Shown: piece after piece, positions 55,571 to 64,000 of the stretch
How the letters are laid out: every line of letters starts with the position of its first letter
Position numbering within the stretch: the first letter of the stretch is position 1
Source of the DNA: Lactuca virosa
Taxonomy: Eukaryota > Streptophyta > Magnoliopsida > Asterales > Asteraceae
Reading direction: 5' to 3'
Length of the DNA stretch: 64,000 nt
Assembly (NCBI GenBank): GCA_928212115.1
Contig: CAKMRJ010003334.1
Coordinates: 103,160,721-103,224,720, forward strand
Program-made: the position numbers and the translations under genes
The notes under the pieces: model-generated
Seen by the model: only the letters and a program-made list of their open reading frames with translations
Told to the model about the DNA's origin: nothing
Databases searched by the model: none

Positions 55571-56467
55571 TTTCCTTCCCCTAATTCTAACAATTTTTTG
55601 TATGACAATATAATGTTTTAGCTATATTAATTATTTTTGATACTTTGCAAGGAAAATAGATGTTCACGAGTCGACTCAACATGTTTTAGCTAATATTTTT
55701 TGGAAACGGCGAATAATATTAATCAAAATCGCGAAAGGAACAAAAAAAAAAAAAAACGCTTAGCAAGTAGCTAAGACGAAAGAGAAACAAAGATACAATG
55801 TTCGAAATAACAGAAAAATCAGAAGATTAACATAATAAGGTGTGTTGTGTAAATCGGTTATACTTTTTTTTTTTTTTTGTTTATACTTAATACCTCAACA
55901 TGTTGGATGCAGGAAACCATTTTAAAACACCCCTCTAAATTCTAATCCCTAAATAAATTGCGAGTTTCAATTAATTTTTTCTTGTAAATTGCTTTTAGGA
56001 ACTGAATTTTAGGTTAATGTAAACATTCATTGGAGCATTTAAACATTTACAATTTCTATGTACAGATGCATCTATTTTCGTTGAATATTTTACTCCATTG
56101 TTTCATATAAATTATTTAAGATTTTAGTAGTCCAAGGTAATATTTTTGGAGAAAGGTTAAATATGGATAACAATAACCCTTATTTATGCTATTTTTAAAT
56201 TTAAACAATGGATTTTAATATATTTCTATACGATGTATTTTATAATTGTATGTGTAGTAGCAAGATTTTTAATTTTTCATCTATGGTTAATGATCTCTTT
56301 ATTCTACTTTTTAGGCAAGAAAATATTTTTTTAACGTTTATCTTTGCATTAAATTTACAATTTCTTTTTGTTTTGTATATAGTTAAATGTTGTCGATATA
56401 CGGTTTTTTTTGGATTTTTAATTGGTGGGAAACAAAGATGAATTGAGTTATTTGGTTTCAAAACTTA

Positions 56468-57263
56468 GTATATCCGCAATCCATTGAATTCTAAGGGGTT
56501 CAATAGATGACACATCATTGTTACATCAATATTTTACTTTTTATTCAACTTTACTAAAACATCTACACTCCATTAAACCCTATAAAATTTAATGGATTTC
56601 CAATTCAACATCATTATATTTTTGAACATAATAACAAATATAAAAATAAAAGATATATTAGTTAAAAAATTACAATACTTAAAATCCATTAATTAAAATT
56701 TACAAAACCTAAAACATTTAATACCTAAAAATACGTTAATTAAAAAACATGAAACCTAAAAATACATTAATAAAAAAACGATACCTACGAATTATATTTT
56801 ATCTCGACCTCTTCACAACGATCCATCCAAATATTTCGTCCCTCCTCCAACATAGTACTCGATTAATGTAATATTTATCGAAATTAGTTTGTATTAGATT
56901 TGTAACGGATATATTTATTTTTCAATGAGTTTTTATTTTTAAATATTTCATTTGATTTATTTATTTGAAAAAATATGACACTTAAAAATATGACACATTA
57001 AATAATATAATATCTAAAAATATGGTTGATTTTATTTGTGATTAATTAAAAAAATATAAAAAATCAAATATAAAAATAATAAGAAAATATGATTACATAT
57101 ATACTTGGTTTGAAATTTAATTGAAAAAAAAAAGATTAAATCCATTGAACCACTTAATGATCATACAACTCTCCTCCATGTTATCATCCACACTCCATTA
57201 AACTTCTATTGAGTCATAATCATCATCTATTCAACTCTTATTAAACCCTCATTGTGGATGCAC
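56468..57263. mobile_element. Candidate PIF/Harbinger-like non-autonomous element, TSD TTA
   Basis: Inverted ends GTATATCCGCAATCC (56468) and, reversed, GTGCATCCACAATGA (57263) are each flanked by TTA (56465-56467 and 57264-57266). Inner matches TTCAATAGATGA and TTGAATAGATGA support long imperfect inverted repeats. The interior is very AT-rich without a transposase. The 3-bp duplication alone is weak evidence, so the superfamily call is tentative. Confidence 0.5.
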
Positions 57264-57371
57264 TTACATTTAACTTGTACATGTTTGTAATGTTTTTTCT
57301 ATCTCATAATTTGATATAATTTTACCGCTCCAAAAGAAATATACATCTATAAAATACCTTAATTGATTTTC

Positions 57372-57439
<68 letters not shown>

Positions 57440-58439
57440 TTGGTATGTTTTAAGGACTTAATTACTCATGATTTACCATTCTCACAACATTCCTAACATT
57501 GTCGGATTCCATATTAAAATAAGTCTTTATATTTGGATATAAAACTTCATAAAGTGGGAGGTTTATGGACCTCAATGTACCCAAATCTTTCATAACTCAC
57601 CCAATGATTCTAAGCGACCTAATAAATGTATGAAACTCATTTGATACCCAAATACATTCTTAGTGAGTTCATTACTTCCCAACAAATAATAGAATTACAA
57701 TTCCATTCCAAAGTTGATTACAAGTACCTCTTGTTTATCTGAATCACTTTGGATCGTGAGTTTTTCCTAAACAAGTTCATTAAAATTATAAATTTATACC
57801 ACAATTGGAATTCTGATGAGTTTTTCATTTGCAATTAAGCATCTATAAGTCGTATCAAAGCTCGAAAGCTAGAGAGACCCAAAAATTAACCTTGGAACCC
57901 TATATGAGCTCCACGTTCGGATTTAAGCTCTATATTTTAAACCTAACAATTATAGATAACTCATATTTTCAAATCTTAATTCATCTTCACATTCATCATG
58001 AATCTAAGGTTCATGATTCATATCTCCCATAAACTCCAAATCACAAAAGGTGTCATGCATTAACATAAAATCATTAATAAAGTATCAGATTAAGCTAGAT
58101 AATTGATTCCAAACACAAAATTAACCTAAAATTTTGAATTCCTCTTGTGGTCCTTACCCACCATCAATCAGAATATTTAAGTACTTCCTAGACATTAACT
58201 GGTTAACCCTCTGTCTATTATCAAATTGTCAAGTTTGACCTATTTTTCACAAATTTAAACTAAATCACATTTCATTACTTTAATATTAGATTTTAATTTT
58301 CCTTTTAGTATTATATATTTTTCATATTCTTTTATTTAATTTTACCTATTTTATTTATTTATTTATTTATATTTTCACAAAATTTTATTTTATATTATTT
58401 TTAACTTTTTAAAATTTATTTTATTTTCAAAAATAATCC
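57264..58439. other. AT-rich spacer with (TA)n
   Basis: It holds a (TA)n tract at 57377-57437. No gene recognised. Confidence 0.5.
57377..57437. repeat. (TA)n microsatellite
   Basis: About 30 TA units. Confidence 0.97.
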
Positions 58440-59249
58440 TAAAACTAGTACACCCTAAATGCTGATATTACAATTTACAACCCAAAGGCTTCAAACCTGG
58501 TAGAAAATCAAATAACACCAAAATATTATTCTCTAAAATTGACGATAATTTATCAGTAACTACCTCTTTCCAAAAGACAACATATCGAGACTCCATGGTC
58601 TCTAAAAGGTCTTTAGATCATCCTCAATATCATAACAATATGAATATTTAAATCCAATATCATTTCTTGACTCGTTCACCAAATACAATTGGAAATCGAA
58701 CCTGAAATTTTTGGCAATCCGAACCCATTTGCTTTTCTGGACCTCTTGGTGTTACGTATTCGATATTTCCTCTAAAGTTTTCTGAATTCCGACCTTCATT
58801 ACTGTTAGGTATCATATCCTTATATCTCAGAATCAATGAAAATCACACTTCATCAAAAATCGCATCACACGACTTAATTACGGTATTTACCTTTGGATCC
58901 ATAACATAGAATCCATATGCCTTGTAATTTTCAGCATATCCAATGAAAATGCAATCAATTTCTCTTTCTCCCAAAGTATTTCTTTTGGGATCGGATAATT
59001 TTACAATCTCCTGACAACCTCAAATTTGAAAAAAAACCCAATTTGGAGACGTTTTGAACAAATATGAGGTTGCTTTTTTTTGTTTTATTTGAAACTCTAT
59101 TTAAGACATAACGTGTGGTGAGCATTTTTTCTTCCAAAAATCCCTTACTCAAATCCGAGTAAGACAACATCAAGTTGACCATTTCTTTCAAAACTCGATT
59201 TTTCCATTCGACCACACCATTTTTCCTATGGATGATTCCAAGTGATTGT
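58440..59249 (-). pseudogene. Old copia integrase fragment (3' part)
   Basis: Minus strand: VEWKNRVLKEMVNLMLSYSD (the AERKNRTL region), LNRVSNKTKKS, KLGFFSNLR, then after a frameshift the FIGYAENYKAYGFYVMDPK block (about 58890-58950) and DAIFDE. These are the end of the integrase domain and the GKGY/FIGY connector. Several stops and shifts. It continues, after the foreign block 59250-63214, at 63215. Confidence 0.82.
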
Positions 59250-60056
59250 ATTTAAGATAACAAAGAATTGCTTCGTTCATCTGTTTTATTCATTAACGAT
59301 TAGAAGTAGTGGTTGCCATCCATTTTTCCTACATACATGCTCTTCGTAGGTTGGTGTCCTTGCTTCCCCCTGGTTGTTCATGGTAGTGTTGAATGGATTA
59401 CCTTCCTATTCTTCCCTTGTCTGTTCCTTTATCTCGATCTCGGATCGCTGCACTTTATCCTTCCCATTTGTTTCTTCTTAATTCCCCACTGTAACAATTT
59501 GGTTACTTGTCTCTTCCTTTTTTGACCTTCTCTATGAGGCTTGGTTGTTTATGTATTACTGTTTTTGTATAATTCTCTTAAGCTTTTCATTTTTGTCTTC
59601 GATTCTGTTGTGACCTTCTTTACCACCCTTTGAGTGGTTCCTCCTTATTTTACTTTCAATTGTTTTGTTTTCCGCAACATTGTCTAACTTAGTGAATTGG
59701 GGTACTTTTTTGGTGTGTTTTCATGTGACCTCACCTTACTCCACATTTACCTTTTCATCTAGTCCCTGAGTGCTAATCGGTGTAATGTTGATTGTCCAAT
59801 TAAACTTTTTCACAGTCACAGACATGTCACATTCCATGACATGCCATGTTGCTCTCTTTGCCAACAGTTTTAATGCATGTGCCAGACACTTGTTCTCATC
59901 AGAGTTGCTAATATCAGACATCGGGTTCTTAGTATGATCCGTTCTGGCCAATGTATTTGTTTTCTTTCATTACTGATGTTCTATTTTCTTCTAGAGTTCT
60001 AATATCATTAAGGATATTATTGGCATTGTTTCTACTTTGAGTATGTTCCATCTACT

Positions 60057-60572
60057 CTAATCTTCTCTTAGTTGGTATTGCACCCACTCTCGACATCGTG
60101 TGGAAATTAACCACACCTTTATGTCATATAGTGATGACACATTTATGACGACAAAATGTATGAGTTTGGTACCGTTTCTGCCGTTATTGTGATCAATTAG
60201 GGTGCGTGGTAACATGATAGTACCTTCTGGCCACACATTATGGCCAACAAAGCTGATCAGGTGGTTCTCAGGCGGTTCGACTTTTTTCTGCACATACCTT
60301 GGTAGTTGTTTGTACAAATGCTTATACATGACATCATTGGAACTTCCGTTGTCCACATAGATGTCATTGACGTAGTTCTTACCCATGAACCCTCCAATTA
60401 TGATCGAATCATCTCCCTTATGACAATTATGGATATATTCCCATTCATCAAACATGAATGTGTAGTGTTCCCATTCACCATTTGTTTCATGTTGGTCGGT
60501 TTGTATTAACATGAAATTTTCTTTTTTCCATGAGTTTTTCAATTTTGGTTCACCAGGCGCCAGACTCTCCAT
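60057..60572 (-). pseudogene. Protease region of a Tat-type gypsy element
   Basis: An open minus-strand frame of 171 aa contains IYVDNGSSNDVMYKHLYKQL, then LISFVGHNVWPEGTIMLP and IHFVVINVSSLYDIKVWL. This matches the order of the retroviral-type aspartic protease in Tat/Ogre elements: D-x-GSS active site, a flap-like VxGxxxxPxG strand, and the Ψ-loop. The residue after the catalytic Asp is Asn instead of the usual Thr or Gly. Confidence 0.75.
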
Positions 60573-60619
60573 GTGTTTAGATATGAGGCCTTTAATCAGA
60601 CCAGTTAGTTATCCTGACT

Positions 60620-61203
60620 AGGGATGTTAATGGGGGCAAACGGGACGGGGTTGCATCCCCCACCCCACCCCCGAAATTTTCCCATTCCCTGCCCCTGAAA
60701 TTTCTAGCCTCCCCACCCCGCCCCCACACCCGATTTTCCGGATTACCCCCGTCCCTGCCCCTGTTCTCCCATCCCCGATTGATTTTGGGATACTTTTATT
60801 ATTGGTCCAAAAGAAGTTGTTTTTTGGGCTTAAAAAGGCTATTTTTTGAGTTAAAAATAGTTATTTATAATATAATTTTACATGTTAAAAACAAAAATGT
60901 TATCACATCTCAAAAACGTTATACTAACAATTTAAAAACATAATTTTTTGTTTAATTTTGGAAGCTTAAAAGCATTGCTATTATTTATTATATTTATATA
61001 ATTACTATATATAACTATATATATGATATATTAACGGGGTCCCCCATGGGAGGTTCGGTACGGAACTGCTCACCCCGTCTCCGCCTCCGGGGTTAAACTT
61101 TCCCCCGCCCTGCGTACACCCCCGATTTTTTTAACAAATAACCCCTATATAGGATTGGGGCCCCATGGGTTCGTGGTCCCACGAGACTTTTTGACATCCT
61201 TGG
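60620..61203. mobile_element. hAT-like MITE, 8-bp TSD
   Basis: 584 bp with a GC-rich edge on each side (GGGGGCAAACGGGACGGGG; CCCCGTCTCCGCCTCCGGGG) and an AT-rich centre. Ends AGGGATGTTAATG and, reversed, CCAAGGATGTCAAA. Direct 8-bp duplication TCCTGACT at 60612-60619 and 61204-61211. The GGGATGT-start with GC-rich edges is typical of a widespread plant hAT MITE family. It separates the protease and gag of the Tat-type element. Confidence 0.78.
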
Positions 61204-61439
61204 TCCTGACTGCATGTTGTTCTCTATTTCCCAACGTAACATAGTACATTCGATGGTGTCATGTCCCGTGGACTCGTGAACTCACAATATCTTCCTTGGT
61301 CCTTGTTTCTTGCTTTTTCTCCTATTCTACTTCCTTCGCTCTTTTTGTTTTCACTCACCGTTGCCACTTTGTTACATCCACCATGTCTTGTTACAGGTGA
61401 GGTGCAATATTGATGAGGGAACGAGTCTGAGCGCGATTG

Positions 61440-62470
61440 CCTTATATTTTTGTATTTTGTATTATCTGGAAGTTGGCCTCTGGCGTAAGGTGCGCGACTA
61501 CCTTTTGGAAATTATACTTTTCTCCTTGGCCAGTTTTTACCTTCTCAGATGTTCCATCTTCCTGTTTCATGTATTGATGGACATTTTCCATCATATCCTT
61601 CCTAGACGTTGGTTGCTTACTGACTAGCTTTTCGAACAAGGGTCCTGGGGGTAATCAGTACGTGAATGCGGCGATCACCATGTTATCTGCTTTTTCTGGA
61701 GTTTTAAGGGTGGATTTGTTGAATCTTCAAACGAAAGCACTCAAAGGCTCATCTTACCGTTGTTGAAATCCCAAGATAGGTTGTGCATTCATAGTATATC
61801 TCCTTTGTTGGATAAAGTATACAACGAATTATTCTCTTTGTTGGTTAAAATCGTGTATGCTTTCTGGTGGTAAGCTTTTATACCACAATTGTGCTACTGC
61901 TGATAGGGTGGTCGGGAAGAAGATGCACTAATACTTTTCATCTAAATAATTCGCGTCCATCGTCCATCGTCCATCAATTGTTTTCTATGTAATCATCGAG
62001 ATCTCCCATCCCATCATACTTTGGGATTTCTAGTATATGTGCTCCGACTGGTAGCTGGTACTCACATATACTCCTTACTAGAGGTGAGTTGTCTAATCTA
62101 AAAACTTGCCCGTCATTAATGTTTCTAGTCGGTTTTTTTTCCGATGATATTTGCCAACTGCGTGGTTTGGTGGGGGTGCGTCATTGGTTGTCCCTCTGGT
62201 GTAGTTTGAAGAGCATAGGTTGGGTGGTACTGAGGGGGGCAATATTCTTGGTAGTTCATGTAAGGGAATGGTGATGGCAATGGTATGTATGGCAGTGTGT
62301 TTGGTTGGGTGATCGTCATATTTATAAGATGTTGTTCTAACAAGGGTGGTAGTTCTTGTAATGCGAGATTGTTATTTTTCGAGATTAATCGGGTTGGTCT
62401 ACTAGATATGTTTCGCCCTACTGTGCTCGAACTGCTAGTTGTTTCCACCGTAACCGAGATTGCTTGCATG
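61440..62470 (-). pseudogene. gag of a Tat-type gypsy element (broken)
   Basis: Minus strand, in several frames: a Pro/Gln-rich N-terminus, the LPVGAHILEIPKYDGMGD block (about 62000-62055, equivalent to P-KxxxYDGTxDPxDH), LWYKSLPPESIHDF (about 61850), EPLSAFV-RFNKSTL, and PLFEKLVSKQPTS-KDMMENVHQYM (61560-61640). Many stops. The order and motifs match Athila/Tat-type gag, which lacks the zinc-knuckle spacing of the chromoviruses here. Confidence 0.75.
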
Positions 62471-63214
62471 GCCTTCTTGGTTTTTTCTGCTCTGGTCGTT
62501 CACCTTTGCTTCAGGTTGTGCATTTAGTTAAGTAGTAAGTAGCATAGGTTGCTTTGATGAAGATGTTGTCATGGACCCTGTGGTTGGTGTTGTTATGGTA
62601 ATCGGTGTAAAAGCAGGGATCAAGTTGACTGGGCTAAAGGGAAAATTAGAATGAGGACGCGAGGTGTTTTGCTTATCCTGCATGATTATAGACGGATGAC
62701 GCCAATGTTTCTATGTCGAAATTTGGGTCTGTCGTTAGCTGCCCTCGTGAGGCTTTGTCCAATGAACAGTCGAGATATCACACTGCAAGGAATAGAAAAA
62801 CACAAGGTTAGAAAGCTAATATGAGGGAAGGACCCCGATATTGCTCTCTGATGCCAAAATTAGATGCCATTTTGGAGTTATGAAGTAAAATTGTTGGAAA
62901 TTTCTTTCCCTTCAGGAAGGATTGAGCTTCATTTTATTGCTAGGCTTTTGTCTGGTTCGTAATATTTCCATTTGGGTCTTTCTTTGGCCCCGAGGTCGCA
63001 AGGGTAAGACTCATTAATAAAATAAGTTTTCCTTTTCCATGTTTCTGTGGATGTTACTTTGTAGACTTTATATGGAAGATCTATTTTATAAGGTGTATGT
63101 GGTCGGTATATCATGGTGAGGTGAATACCGACCTGTGTCTTTCATGGGATGCAACCTTTCTTTAGATCATAGCGTTCGGCCGCCTTGTTTCTGTATGGTA
63201 CGGTTCCCATACCC

Positions 63215-63930
63215 CATTAGAGATCAATATATTCCCCTCCCCGATCAGTTCTAAGACATTTAACCAGATTTTTCAATTCTAAGGCTTCATCCTTAGAATG
63301 CAACAAATACACATAACAAAATCAAGTTGAATCATCAATGAAAGTGATCACATACTTTTTGTTTCAAAGATAATTATTATAATAGAAATCACAAAGGTCA
63401 CTATAAATTAAATCCAAAATTTCTTTATCTCGATTAACATTTGGAAACCGTTGTTTTGTAATTTCCATTAACATGAAAGTTTTACATCTTTCAACACTAA
63501 TCTCAAACCTATAATTAATCCTTTTTTTGTACATTTCATGCATTCTTCTAAAATTGATATTGACCTAAACGAGCATGTCATAATATAGAGTCATCAATTT
63601 TAGAATATGTAAAAGAAGAAGTTGATACAAAAACATAATTATTAAACACAAGATAAAGTATCAACCATATTTAAACGAAAACACGACTATAAAAGTATCC
63701 AAAATCAATAAACATAACATGAACTTCTTGTTGGAGTGATCCTCAACGATATACTTACACTCAATGGTATCTCACAATTTCTTCATACTCTCCATGTTTT
63801 GGTAGATATCAAAGAGATGATCAGACATACCATTAAGAATGTGACCTCTATAGACGTAGTCATCATTCTTCCAGTTGCGACCGCATCTTTTCTGTTCCAT
63901 AATTTCTTTTTCTTTGGTTTCTGGTTCAGG
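63215..63930 (-). pseudogene. Old copia gag, pre-integrase and integrase start
   Basis: Minus strand from 63930 down: a gag piece WKNDDYVYRGHILNGMSDHL and FDIYQNMESMKKL, then, after a deletion, RRMHEMYKK, FEISVERCKTFML (pre-integrase zinc region), PNVNRDKEILDLIYSDLCDF, YVITFIDDST, YLLHSKDEALELK and LRTDRGGEYIDL. Integrase catalytic residues are within IYSDL and TDRGGEY. Several stops. It is continuous in logic with 58440-59249, the two halves of one copia split by the Tat-type insertion. Confidence 0.82.
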
Positions 63931-64000
63931 CTTACTCAGAACAAGGACGACTTTTCAGAGTAGTGAGAAGAAAGTGCATCTTCTTCTACCAACGGCGGAA
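63931..64000. other. Window end
   Basis: It probably continues the old copia gag on the minus strand; too short to judge. Confidence 0.3.

Larger units (their letters stand above)
53044..56467. other. AT-rich spacer
   Basis: No gene recognised. Two tandem duplications are noted separately. An AAGGTGAGTTT word at 53485-53495 resembles the LTR donor signal and may mark another decayed plus-strand LTR. A decayed array of GATTATAAGTTAATGAACC-like words lies at 54180-54330. Confidence 0.4.
59250..63214 (-). mobile_element. Tat-type Ty3/gypsy fragment inserted in the old copia
   Basis: Minus-strand gag and protease (below) identify a Tat-lineage gypsy element, not a chromovirus. Neither RT, RNase H nor integrase is present, and I could not define LTRs or a target duplication, so the boundaries are set only by where copia sequence stops. 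62680-63214 is leader or LTR-like; a GGCATCAGAGAG word near 62850 (minus strand) may be a decayed primer site. A hAT-like MITE lies inside. Confidence 0.6.

Noticed and set aside
62285..62527. Plus-strand open frame near 62300
   Set aside because: It is antisense to Tat-type gag, which carries the recognised motifs.

Overview
The window is plant nuclear DNA, and almost all of it is transposable elements. It holds plant Ty3/gypsy chromovirus, Tat-type and Ty1/copia retrotransposons with tRNA-Met primer sites, Mutator-like and hAT-like DNA elements, and AT-rich spacers. LTRs full of ACTCGNCGAGT boxes suggest a composite such as lettuce (Lactuca), but that rests on recollection, not a search. 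I found no intact host protein-coding gene, tRNA gene or rRNA gene. Host-gene sequence appears only as fragments captured by a transposon. || Layout: 1-3000 holds broken minus-strand Ty3 pol pieces and an LTR fragment. 4616-9881 is a Mutator-like cluster: an orphan arm with a (GA)n array, then a 4.6 kb element (5245-9872) with roughly 590-bp terminal inverted repeats and a 9-bp target duplication. A second element (7865-9634, own 9-bp duplication) sits inside its right arm. This inner one is a Pack-MULE carrying the starts of a kaurenoic-acid-oxidase-like P450 and of an R2R3-MYB. 10200-11110 looks like mitochondrial DNA. || 13280-53043 is one nest of retrotransposons. An old minus-strand LTR (S0: 13280-14421 + 52579-53043) is split by a plus-strand solo LTR (S1: 14422-14560 + 42529-42883 + 50852-52578). 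S1 was hit twice: by chromovirus H (14561-42523, TSD GTAAT) and by a copia element (42884-50846, TSD TATAG). H's pol is split by a minus-strand composite AB (19476-38396), two tandem non-autonomous copies sharing an LTR. AB in turn holds a young chromovirus C (24245-32781, TSD TCTAT) and a copia solo LTR D (32931-33710, TSD CAAAC). || 53044-64000 is AT-rich, with a Harbinger-like element (56468-57263), a decayed minus-strand copia split by a Tat-type gypsy fragment, and a hAT MITE (60620-61203) inside the latter. || The most unusual signal is shared by LTRs of several families. Each has a consensus splice donor AGGTGAGT, a family-specific minisatellite, a TAAGC...GCTTA hairpin over a branch-point-like CTTAC, and a TTTCAG/TTGCAG acceptor. 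This predicts an intron inside the LTR. A second intron-like 63/66-bp GT-AG cassette, open in frame, lies at the gag-protease junction. All coding regions carry stops or frameshifts, many explained by C-to-T decay.
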